This document shows positions 13,336-20,406 of a stretch of DNA of 20,909 nucleotides, in pieces. The notes under the pieces are model-generated. The model had not been told where the DNA came from and did not search any database. It was given only the letters and a program-made list of their open reading frames with translations. Made by a program: the position numbers and the translations under genes. Positions within the stretch are counted from its first letter, which is position 1. Every line of letters begins with the position of its first letter. Origin of the DNA: an uncultured Atopobium sp. (GTDB lineage: Bacteria; Actinomycetota; Coriobacteriia; Coriobacteriales; Atopobiaceae); the NCBI GenBank assembly GCA_946999785.1, contig CAMQEO010000014.1, positions 1 through 20,909 on the forward strand, given 5' to 3'.

Positions 13336-16198
13336 TACGCGTAAGACTTTATCGTCATCACAAACATTTTCATCTCAAGATACTCATGCCATTATTTCAA
13401 AACATAAGCGTTTTGATGGTAGTGGATTATCTCAGAAAAAAACGGTAGAAGTTTCGCACGAAGAGCGTCTTACGTTTGCGGCTACGCACAGTAAAACTGC
13501 GGTGCTGGGTTATGTACAAAGCTCGCAAGAAGGTTTAACTGAGCGCGAGGTCATCAATCATCGTGCGCGCTACGGCACCAATTACATTACGCATAAACGC
13601 GAAAAAAGCCCAGTTCATCAGCTTATAGAAGCGTTTATCAATCCCTTTACCGCTATATTGTTCGTGTTGGCAATTATATCTGGACTTAACGATGTTGTAT
13701 TCCCGCTGCTTTCGATGTTTGGTCAGACACCCGATGATTGCAGCTACACAACAGTTGTCATTATTGTTGTTATGGTAACAATTTCGGGATTGCTACGTTT
13801 TATTCAAGAGCTTAAGAGTAACAATGCCGTTCATCAGCTTATGGTGATGATTAAGACTACCTGTTCTGTGCTTCGTAAAAGCGATACCGATCAGCCTACA
13901 AATGAACAGACGGCGCATCGCGAGACTGCTGCGTGTGATATACCTTTGGACGAGTTAGTTGTAGGAGATCTTATCTATTTAAGCACGGGTGATATGGTAC
14001 CTGCGGATGTTCGCCTCATTGAAACTCACGATTTGTTTGTTAATCAAGCATCTTTAACGGGAGAAAGCGAACCTGCAGAAAAAATTGCCGCAACACAAGC
14101 GCATCAAGCGAGTGTAACCGATTACGTCAATATTGCTTTTATGGGGACAAATGTTATATCCGGAAGCGGTTGGGCAATTGTGGTGTCTACCGGCATTCAT
14201 ACGCTTTTTGGAAGCATGACTCGTGCGCTGGACGAAAAAGATCCCCAAACAAGCTTTGCAAAAGGAGTTAACGCGGTAAGTTGGGTGCTTATTAGATTTA
14301 TGCTGGTTATGGTGCCCATTGTATTGATGATCAACGGTTTTACCAAAGGCGACTGGGTGGCTGCATCGCTGTTTGCAATTTCGGTTGCGGTAGGTTTAAC
14401 GCCAGAAATGCTTCCTATGATCGTTACCACGTGCTTAGCCAAAGGCGCCGTTTTAATGAGCAAAAAGCAGACCATTGTAAAGAATCTTAATTCCATTCAA
14501 AATTTTGGTGCTATGGATATTCTTTGTACCGATAAAACAGGAACGCTTACTCAAAATGATGTTGTACTTGAATATCACTTAAACATTCACGGCGAAGATG
14601 ACTTACATGTATTAAGAAGTGCATATCTTAATAGCTATTTCCAAACGGGATACAAAAATCTTATGGATGCAGCCATTATTAAGAAAACCGAGGAAGTAGA
14701 ATCCGCTGATAAAGAGCTTGAGGATCTGTCAGAAGCGTACACCAAGCTTGATGAGATACCATTTGACTTTAAGCGTCGCCGCTTATCTGTTGTTGTAAGG
14801 GGTTCCGAAGGCTCTACGGTGATGGTTACTAAAGGTGCTGTTGAAGAAATGCTTTCAATTTGCACGCAGGTTAGAGACGAAGACGCTGTAAAAGATCTTA
14901 CAGCGGAAGTAAAAACCAAGATTTTACACATGGTATCTTGCCTTAATGACCGCGGATTTAGAGTCCTTGCGCTTGCGGTAAAAGACAATCCTTCACCTGT
15001 TGGCGCGTTTAACGTTAGTGACGAATGTTCGATGTGCTTTTTAGGGATCCTTGCGTTTCTTGATCCACCCAAAGAAAGCGTTGCTTCTACACTCGCAGCT
15101 CTTCGTAGTCACGGTGTAACTACCAAGATTTTGACGGGCGACAACACGCAGGTTACGCGTACTATTTGCAAAGCCGTAGGTTTGGAAGTGAGCTCCATTC
15201 TTGAAGGCAGCGATATTGAAGATTTAAGCGATACACAGCTTTGTGAACGCGCACAAACAACTACTGTTTTTGCAAAGCTTACGCCCGAACAAAAGGCTCG
15301 TATCGTGCGTGTTTTGCGTGAATGTGGTCACACCGTTGGGTATATGGGTGATGGTATTAACGATGCGGCTGCTATGAAACAAGCTGATATTGGAATATCG
15401 GTTGATAGTGCGGTTGACGTGGCAAAAGAGTCGGCTGATATCATTCTGCTACAAAAGGATCTAGGCGTTTTAGAGCAAGGTATTATTGGCGGTAGAAAAA
15501 CGTTTGCCAATATGGTGAAGTATATAAAGATGACGGCATCTTCTAACTTTGGTAATGTGCTTTCGGTACTTATTTCTTCTGCAATGCTTCCGTTTTTGCC
15601 TATGCAAAGTATCCAGCTCATTTTGCTGAATCTTATTTATGATCTTTCCTGCACAGCTATTCCTTGGGATGGGGTAGATCGCGAGATGATCGAGCGCCCA
15701 CGTGCGTGGAATGCGTCATCCATCGGTAAATTCATGATCTGTTTTGGACCTATAAGCTCAGTCTTTGACGTGCTTACGTTTGCCGTTATGTTTTTAGTGA
15801 TATGCCCGCTTTGCGTATCAGGCGGTATTGTATGGTGGGATTTACCAAGCGTATATAGCGGCGCGCAACTTGCAAATATAAGAGCTGCATATTGCATGCT
15901 TTTCCAAACGGGCTGGTTTGTTGAGTCTATGTGGAGCCAGACGCTGGTTATTCATATGATTCGTACGTCAAAGATACCGTTTATTCAAAGTAACGCATCG
16001 TGGCAACTTACTTTGTGCACTTCGTGCGCTATTGCTCTCTTAACGCTGATACCGTTTTCGCCGTTAGGAGCTGTTTTGGGATTATGCCCTCTACCTTTAA
16101 TCTACTTTGCGTATTTAGCGATATGTGTCTTGTTGTACATGGTGCTCACAACGCTTTGCAAAAAACTGTACATTCATCATTATGGTGAGTTACTCTAG
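13301..16198 (+). CDS. mgtA: Magnesium-transporting P-type ATPase (MgtA/MgtB family, P3B)
   Basis: P-type ATPase that imports Mg2+ across the cytoplasmic membrane using ATP. From ATG 13301 the product is 965 residues, somewhat longer than the roughly 900 of enteric MgtA, mostly by a Ser/Thr/Lys-rich N-terminal tail of about 60 residues. Motifs: cation-ATPase N domain (EGLTEREVINHRARYG), TGES (253-256), VGLTPEMLPMIVTT in M4, phosphorylation site DKTGT (Asp411), GDGIND (683-688) and the MgtA signature LIYDLSCTAIPWDGVD near M6. Ten or so membrane segments are visible. AGGAG (13287-13291) precedes 13301 by nine bases; in-frame ATGs at 13274 and 13295 are less well placed. Its start lies inside the upstream Cys/His-rich gene, and promoter and leader features point to regulated expression. 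Confidence 0.93.
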   Translation: MKNIWSTVKRINTRKTLSSSQTFSSQDTHAIISKHKRFDGSGLSQKKTVEVSHEERLTFAATHSKTAVLGYVQSSQEGLTEREVINHRARYGTNYITHKREKSPVHQLIEAFINPFTAILFVLAIISGLNDVVFPLLSMFGQTPDDCSYTTVVIIVVMVTISGLLRFIQELKSNNAVHQLMVMIKTTCSVLRKSDTDQPTNEQTAHRETAACDIPLDELVVGDLIYLSTGDMVPADVRLIETHDLFVNQASLTGESEPAEKIAATQAHQASVTDYVNIAFMGTNVISGSGWAIVVSTGIHTLFGSMTRALDEKDPQTSFAKGVNAVSWVLIRFMLVMVPIVLMINGFTKGDWVAASLFAISVAVGLTPEMLPMIVTTCLAKGAVLMSKKQTIVKNLNSIQNFGAMDILCTDKTGTLTQNDVVLEYHLNIHGEDDLHVLRSAYLNSYFQTGYKNLMDAAIIKKTEEVESADKELEDLSEAYTKLDEIPFDFKRRRLSVVVRGSEGSTVMVTKGAVEEMLSICTQVRDEDAVKDLTAEVKTKILHMVSCLNDRGFRVLALAVKDNPSPVGAFNVSDECSMCFLGILAFLDPPKESVASTLAALRSHGVTTKILTGDNTQVTRTICKAVGLEVSSILEGSDIEDLSDTQLCERAQTTTVFAKLTPEQKARIVRVLRECGHTVGYMGDGINDAAAMKQADIGISVDSAVDVAKESADIILLQKDLGVLEQGIIGGRKTFANMVKYIKMTASSNFGNVLSVLISSAMLPFLPMQSIQLILLNLIYDLSCTAIPWDGVDREMIERPRAWNASSIGKFMICFGPISSVFDVLTFAVMFLVICPLCVSGGIVWWDLPSVYSGAQLANIRAAYCMLFQTGWFVESMWSQTLVIHMIRTSKIPFIQSNASWQLTLCTSCAIALLTLIPFSPLGAVLGLCPLPLIYFAYLAICVLLYMVLTTLCKKLYIHHYGELL

Positions 16199-16199
16199 A

Positions 16200-16225
16200 T
16201 TTAGACGTAGGATCTACTGTCTAAA
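16200..16225 (+). terminator. Hairpin directly after mgtA
   Basis: TTTAGACGTAG (16200-16210), loop GAT, CTAC, a one-base bulge, then GTCTAAA to 16225: an 11-bp stem beginning two bases after the mgtA stop. No T run follows immediately, so termination efficiency is uncertain. Confidence 0.5.
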
Positions 16226-16339
16226 ATCGAGCTCATTTTACCATGTGAAGCTGTCTTAAGAAACCTCATACAGGTATCGGTATCATCGGTGTGCTTCTCG
16301 CAGCAGAACGTGCGCCTAAAACGTGGTGAAACTATGTGA

Positions 16340-16373
16340 TTTAGCGTGCTCATCGCGCTAAAAATTAATTTTG
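16340..16373. terminator. Second hairpin after mgtA, AT-rich tail
   Basis: TTTAGCG (16340-16346) pairs with CGCTAAA (16356-16362) over a nine-base loop, followed by AATTAATTTT. It could terminate in either direction and separates mgtA from the rpmE promoter. Confidence 0.45.
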
Positions 16374-16393
16374 GCGACAAACATACAAAACTC

Positions 16394-16402
16394 TGCTAAA
16401 CT
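16394..16402 (+). promoter_or_regulatory. rpmE promoter, extended -10
   Basis: TGC-TAAACT is an extended -10 about 90 bases before the rpmE ATG. TTGGCG (16371-16376) is a possible -35 but the spacer would be 20 bases. Confidence 0.4.
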
Positions 16403-16407
16403 GATAA

Positions 16408-16490
16408 GGCTTTTTATCTTCATGTGCTAAAGCAGATGAAGATGACATCCAAGCCTGATCGGAAACCAGGCAAACAAGAAGGAGTCCTGT
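16408..16490 (+). promoter_or_regulatory. Candidate L31 autoregulatory leader
   Basis: The leader contains a perfect 8-bp pair ATCTTCAT (16416-16423) / ATGAAGAT (16436-16443) with an inner GCT/AGC pair, then a second hairpin GCCTG (16453-16457) / CAGGC (16467-16471), and the SD AAGGAG (16479-16484). Structured rpmE leaders that bind L31 are an established class of ribosomal-protein leaders; membership of a particular family is inferred, not checked. Confidence 0.4.
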
Positions 16491-16491
16491 C

Positions 16492-16947
16492 ATGAAGCAA
16501 GGTATTCATCCAAATTATGTAGAGTGCACAGTACGCTGCACGTGCGGTAATACATGGCAAACACACTCTACTAAATCAGAGCTTACTATCGATTTATGCG
16601 ATAAGTGCCACCCGTTCTATACCGGTCAACAAAAGCTTGTTGACACAGGTGGACGTGTTCAGCGCTTCTCTAACAAATTCGGTGGAGCTGCTGCAGCTCA
16701 ACTTAAGGCTGCTCAAGAAGCTAAAGAGGCAAAAGCTGCTAAAGCTGCCGAAGAAGCTGTTGCTCAAAAAGCTGCTGCCGAAGAAAAAGCAGCTAAAAAA
16801 GCAAAACGTGCTGCTGAGTTTGAAAAGCGCGCCGCAGCCAAAGCAGCTAAAGAAGCTGCTAAGCAACAGGCAGATGCCGCTGCTGCTCAAGATGCAGTTG
16901 AGCAGGCTGCCGATAAAACAGATCAAGAAGCAAAGGATGCTGAATAA
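16492..16947 (+). CDS. rpmE: 50S ribosomal protein L31 with long Ala/Lys-rich C-terminal extension
   Basis: L31 sits at the central protuberance and bridges the two ribosomal subunits. Residues 1-64 are a standard zinc-type L31: MKQGIHPNY, Cys16 and Cys18 in RCTCGN, Cys36 and Cys39 in LCDKCHPFYTG, and GGRVQRFSNKFG. L31 normally ends here, near 65-70 residues. This protein continues to 151 residues with about 87 residues made almost only of Ala, Lys, Glu and Gln, predicted as a long charged helix, ending in an acidic tail (TDQEAKDAE). The reading frame is continuous, and the SD (AAGGAG, seven bases before ATG) and downstream terminator are normal, so the extension belongs to the gene. It is monocistronic. 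Confidence 0.94.
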   Translation: MKQGIHPNYVECTVRCTCGNTWQTHSTKSELTIDLCDKCHPFYTGQQKLVDTGGRVQRFSNKFGGAAAAQLKAAQEAKEAKAAKAAEEAVAQKAAAEEKAAKKAKRAAEFEKRAAAKAAKEAAKQQADAAAAQDAVEQAADKTDQEAKDAE

Positions 16948-16998
16948 CAGCAGTTTTGCGCTCTGTTAACCTACCGAACTTACATATGCCGGTATCAG

Positions 16999-17032
16999 GA
17001 GCACCTATCTGAATAAGAAGGTGCTCTTTTTT
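16999..17032 (+). terminator. Intrinsic terminator after rpmE
   Basis: GAGCACCT (16999-17006) pairs perfectly with AGGTGCTC (17019-17026) over a 12-base loop, followed by six T (17027-17032). Confidence 0.92.
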
Positions 17033-17083
17033 CGGAGAAATTTTCTTCGTGAACTTATAGATATCGCAAGTATGCATCTGTTA

Positions 17084-17112
17084 TTGGGCATATAGTAGTT
17101 TGTATCTAATTT
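17084..17112 (+). promoter_or_regulatory. Candidate prfA promoter
   Basis: TTGGGC (17084-17089), 17-base spacer, TAATTT (17107-17112), 31 bases before the prfA ATG and after the rpmE terminator. TATAGT at 17091-17096 is an alternative -10. Confidence 0.35.
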
Positions 17113-17143
17113 ATGTTCTTCGTTACAGCTTTGAGGAGCTCAT

Positions 17144-18208
17144 ATGCGTGACAAACTTGAAAAGCTCATTGCCGCTTATGCCGAGCTTGAAAAGAAAATG
17201 ATTGATCCTGCAATTGTTGGAGATCCAAAAGAGTATGCTCGTATAGCAAAAGAGCACGCACGCCAAGGCGATCTTGTTTCGCGTGCGCGTGAATACCTTC
17301 AAGCCCTTGATGACATTGAAGCAGCTAAAGAAATGCTTCACGATGCCGATGCAGACGAGCGAGAAATGTTGCAGGAAGATATTGCTGCAAATGAAGATAA
17401 GCTTCCTGCGCTTGAAGATGAAATTAAGATTATGCTTATTCCGGGTGATCCCAACGATGAAAAAGATACTATCGTAGAGATTCGCGCAGGTGTTGGCGGT
17501 GATGAGGCAGCTATTTTTGCTGGCGATTTGTACAAAATGTACGAGCGTTTTGCTGAAAGTAAAAATTGGAAAGTTGAGATTCTCTCGTCAAGCCCTTCAG
17601 AAGTGGGCGGCTTTAAGACCATCGAATTTAAAATGTTGGGCGAAAAAGTATATTCTGTTATGAAATACGAATCAGGTGTACATCGTGTCCAGCGCGTTCC
17701 TAAAACCGAAAGCCAAGGTAGGATCCAAACTTCAACTGCAACTGTTGCTGTTTTACCTGAGGCCGACGAAATTGACATTCAAATTGATTCCACTGATTTA
17801 CGCATAGACACGTATTGCGCGTCAGGACCTGGTGGTCAGTGCGTCAATACCACGTATTCCGCTGTTCGTATAACGCACCTACCAACAAATACGGTTGTAC
17901 AGTCGCAAGACCAGCGTTCTCAAATCCAAAACCGAGAAGTTTGTATGCAAATGTTACGCGCGCGTCTTTACGAGATGGAGCTCGAAAAACAGCAGGAAGA
18001 GCAAGGTGCTGCTCGCCTTTCTCAAATTGGACACGGTAATCGTTCCGAGAAAATCAGAACGTACAATCAACCCCAAGATCGTGTAACCGACCATCGTATT
18101 GGTTTTAATGCAACGTATAACGGTGTTCTGCTTGGAGATACGCTGATCTCTATCATCGAAGCTCTTGCTGCAGCTGAACGTGCCGAAAAACTTGCAAAAG
18201 CCGTGTAA
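17144..18208 (+). CDS. prfA: Peptide chain release factor 1 (RF1)
   Basis: RF1 recognises UAA and UAG in the ribosomal A site and triggers hydrolysis of the finished peptide. The 354-residue product has the helical domain 1, AGVGGDEAAIFA, the tripeptide codon-recognition motif P-K-T (186-188; P-x-T marks RF1, as opposed to S-P-F of RF2) in RVQRVPKTESQGR, and the catalytic GGQ (230-232) in SGPGGQCVNTTYSAVRITH. The residue after GGQ is Cys where His or Ser is more often seen. The Gln of GGQ is the substrate of PrmC, encoded directly downstream. ATG 17144 lies five bases after GAGGAG (17133-17138). First gene of a likely prfA-prmC/tsaC-rpiB transcript. Confidence 0.97.
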   Translation: MRDKLEKLIAAYAELEKKMIDPAIVGDPKEYARIAKEHARQGDLVSRAREYLQALDDIEAAKEMLHDADADEREMLQEDIAANEDKLPALEDEIKIMLIPGDPNDEKDTIVEIRAGVGGDEAAIFAGDLYKMYERFAESKNWKVEILSSSPSEVGGFKTIEFKMLGEKVYSVMKYESGVHRVQRVPKTESQGRIQTSTATVAVLPEADEIDIQIDSTDLRIDTYCASGPGGQCVNTTYSAVRITHLPTNTVVQSQDQRSQIQNREVCMQMLRARLYEMELEKQQEEQGAARLSQIGHGNRSEKIRTYNQPQDRVTDHRIGFNATYNGVLLGDTLISIIEALAAAERAEKLAKAV

Positions 18209-18216
18209 ATAAACGT

Positions 18217-19791
18217 ATGAATAAAACTGTCTGGACTATCAAGTCAATTCTTTTGTGGACAACAGCCTACTTAACAAAAAAGCACGATGAGCATCCTCGT
18301 TTATCAGCAGAAATACTGTTAAGTTCTGTTATGGGGTATTCTCGCGTTGAGCTCTATTTACACTATGATCAAGTGTTAAATACAGACCAACTGAGCGCTA
18401 TGCACCAGCGTGTAGAAGCGCGTTCTCAGGGAAAACCTCTTCAGTATATTACAGGAGAAATGCCGTTCAGGCATATTATTATGCAATGCAAGCCCGGTGT
18501 TTTGATTCCTCGTCCCGAAACAGAAGTTTTGGTAGATATTGGGATAGCTGCACTTAAAGAGGCGCGTGAATACCATCGTCAGCCACGCGTGTTAGAAATA
18601 GGAACAGGGAGTGGCTGTATTGCTTTATCTCTTGCGTCCGAGGTAGATACCTGTATGGTACTTGCTACCGATGTTTCTCAAGACGCATTAGAGTTAGCCC
18701 AGCGTAATTGTCGGGCGCTTCATTTGGAGCATCGCGTAACGTTTGTTTCTTGTAGCATTGCACAAGGTGTTAATCCGTCTTATTATGGCCAATTTGACCT
18801 ACTTATTTCTAATCCTCCCTATGTTCCAACCTCGGTGGTTAAAACTTTACCTGCCGAAGTTGCTCTGTTTGAGCCTCATCTGGCATTAGACGGGGGCAAA
18901 GAAGGTCTTGACATCTTTAAAAAAATTTTGGAAACCGCGCCACATATGCTGCGTCCTGGTGGTATGTTATGTGTTGAGCTTTTTGAAGGTAATGTTGATA
19001 AAGCACGTGCGCTCTGCGCGTCTTTAGACGTTTGGCAAAACGTATATATTGAGCGCGACCTTACACATCGTAAGCGTTTTTTGGTTGCTCGGTTAAAGGG
19101 AGATTTTGGAGCTATGACTGCACAGGAACACCAGCTAAAAAACAACCGTAAAAACAAGGTTGTAAAGGTTGATCAGAATAATCCTGAACCACAAATTATT
19201 GACAAAGCAGCCGATGTTCTTGCACACGAAGGTGTTATTATTACTCCCACCGACTCTGTTTATGGTATAGGCTGTGTTGCTTTACCTCATAACGCTGCAC
19301 ATAAGAGAACTTTTGAAATTAAACACCGCGATTTTCAGCAAACGCTTCCCTGGCTGATAGGAGATGAGTCCGACCTTATGCGCTATGCCATAGATGTTCC
19401 TGCATGGGCACAAAAGTTAGCGCATACTTTTTGGCCCGGCGCTTTGACTCTGGTGGTAAAAGCATGTGATGAAGTTCCTCAGGAATACGTTCACGCGGAT
19501 AATAAGACCATTGCCTTGCGGTTGCCAGACTCCAATGTTGTTCGTGCGCTTGCACGCAAGCTGTCGTGTCCTTTGGCTATTACCAGCGCAAATACACATG
19601 GCGCCGATGCAGCTGTCTCGGGAGCAACTCTTGAAGATCGCTTGATAGATGAGGTTGATTTGGTGCTTGACGCAGGATGTGCGCCTTTAGCGGTTGCTTC
19701 AACTATTGTTGATTGCACACAATCGACTCCTAAAATTTTAAGAATTGGTGCAATTGATCCTCATGACATTATGGAAGCACTTAGTGCCTAA
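18217..19791 (+). CDS. prmC-tsaC: Fusion of RF glutamine methyltransferase PrmC and threonylcarbamoyl-AMP synthase TsaC/Sua5
   Basis: One 524-residue frame holds two enzymes. Residues 1-295 are PrmC, the SAM-dependent methylase of the GGQ glutamine in release factors: N-terminal helical domain, IPRPETE (97-103), SAM loop LEIGTGSGCIALSLA (126-140), and NPPYVP (199-204). Residues about 320-520 are TsaC/YrdC, which makes threonylcarbamoyl-AMP from threonine, bicarbonate and ATP for tRNA t6A37: TPTDSVYGIGC (343-353), K-H-R (369-371), FWPGALTLVV (405-414), ALRLPDSNVVRALA, PLAITSANTHG and STIVDCT. They are joined by a polar Lys/Asn/Gln linker (about 296-325). An in-frame ATG (19114, Met300) with purine-rich sequence before it could give free TsaC. 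The start at 18217 lacks an SD; it lies eight bases after the prfA stop and is probably coupled to it. Confidence 0.93.
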   Translation: MNKTVWTIKSILLWTTAYLTKKHDEHPRLSAEILLSSVMGYSRVELYLHYDQVLNTDQLSAMHQRVEARSQGKPLQYITGEMPFRHIIMQCKPGVLIPRPETEVLVDIGIAALKEAREYHRQPRVLEIGTGSGCIALSLASEVDTCMVLATDVSQDALELAQRNCRALHLEHRVTFVSCSIAQGVNPSYYGQFDLLISNPPYVPTSVVKTLPAEVALFEPHLALDGGKEGLDIFKKILETAPHMLRPGGMLCVELFEGNVDKARALCASLDVWQNVYIERDLTHRKRFLVARLKGDFGAMTAQEHQLKNNRKNKVVKVDQNNPEPQIIDKAADVLAHEGVIITPTDSVYGIGCVALPHNAAHKRTFEIKHRDFQQTLPWLIGDESDLMRYAIDVPAWAQKLAHTFWPGALTLVVKACDEVPQEYVHADNKTIALRLPDSNVVRALARKLSCPLAITSANTHGADAAVSGATLEDRLIDEVDLVLDAGCAPLAVASTIVDCTQSTPKILRIGAIDPHDIMEALSA

Positions 19792-19849
19792 GCATAGTGG
19801 TACGCTATAAACGTAGAAAAATTGTACACACTTATAGAAAGGCTGAATT

Positions 19850-20311
19850 ATGAAAGTTGCCATTGGTTCAGACCACGCTGGTTTCGAGCAAAAACCCGCG
19901 CTTGTTGAATGGCTTACATCGCTTGGCTACGAAGTTATTGATTTAGGCCCTACCACAGATACCCGTTGTGATTACCCCGATTTTGCCGATAAAGTTGCAC
20001 GTTATGTTGCACAAGGAAAAGCAGATCGAGGTATTTTAATATGCGGCACTGGTATTGGAATGGCTATAACCGCAGATAAAGTTAAAGGTGTTCGTGCAAG
20101 CTGCATTCAAACACCTCATTTTGCCCATTTGTTCCGTGAGCACAACAATGGAAATGTTGTTTGCATATCAGGTCGTTTTACCCCGTACGAAATAAATCGC
20201 GATATTGTTAAAGAGTTTCTTACTACCGAGTTTGCGGGCGGTCGTCATGCTGGACGTGTTGATAAAATCATGCGCGAAGATGACGATGCGTTTTGCGGTG
20301 TGTGCGCGTAA
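19850..20311 (+). CDS. rpiB: Ribose-5-phosphate isomerase B
   Basis: RpiB interconverts ribose 5-phosphate and ribulose 5-phosphate in the pentose phosphate pathway, supplying ribose for PRPP. The 153-residue product has the LacAB/RpiB fold motifs: GSDHAGFEQK (6-15), YPDFADKVA (42-50), active-site Cys65 in CGTGIGMAITADKVKGVRA, and the FREHNNGNV segment with His98. Length is normal. The end is Cys-containing (DDAFCGVCA) and slightly longer than the core. ATG 19850 follows AAAGG (19838-19842) by seven bases. The 58-base gap from prmC-tsaC shows no terminator, so cotranscription is likely. A galactose-6-phosphate isomerase subunit (LacA/LacB) is the alternative but no partner subunit is present. 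Confidence 0.93.
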   Translation: MKVAIGSDHAGFEQKPALVEWLTSLGYEVIDLGPTTDTRCDYPDFADKVARYVAQGKADRGILICGTGIGMAITADKVKGVRASCIQTPHFAHLFREHNNGNVVCISGRFTPYEINRDIVKEFLTTEFAGGRHAGRVDKIMREDDDAFCGVCA

Positions 20312-20340
20312 CTCAAGGTTTGCAAAACCAGCTTATGCGC

Positions 20341-20379
20341 ATGATATGGTTATCATAACAGGTGGGAGTATTTCCACTT
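20341..20379 (+). promoter_or_regulatory. Paired hairpins in the upp leader
   Basis: ATGATA-tggt-TATCAT (20341-20356) is a perfect 6-bp hairpin with a four-base loop. Four bases on, AGGTGGGA (20360-20367) pairs with TTCCACTT (20372-20379) with two G-U pairs and a four-base loop. No T tract follows. They lie between rpiB and upp and may affect transcript stability or upp expression. Confidence 0.35.
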
Positions 20380-20406
20380 GCAAAAGCACGTCAGAAAGGA
20401 CGTATC

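Larger units (their letters stand above)
16199..16491. other. Intergenic region between mgtA and rpmE
   Basis: This 293-base gap holds two hairpins near mgtA, a short protein-like open stretch without start (16249-16329), an extended -10 for rpmE and a structured rpmE leader, each listed separately. No complete gene is visible. Confidence 0.6.

Noticed and set aside
14635..15072. 145-codon open frame on the minus strand inside mgtA
   Set aside because: Antisense to a fully conserved ATPase region, no SD, Ser/Thr-rich composition typical of a shadow frame.
16594..16926. 110-codon open frame on the minus strand inside rpmE
   Set aside because: Ser/Phe/Leu-rich complement of the Ala/Lys-rich tail; an artefact of biased composition.
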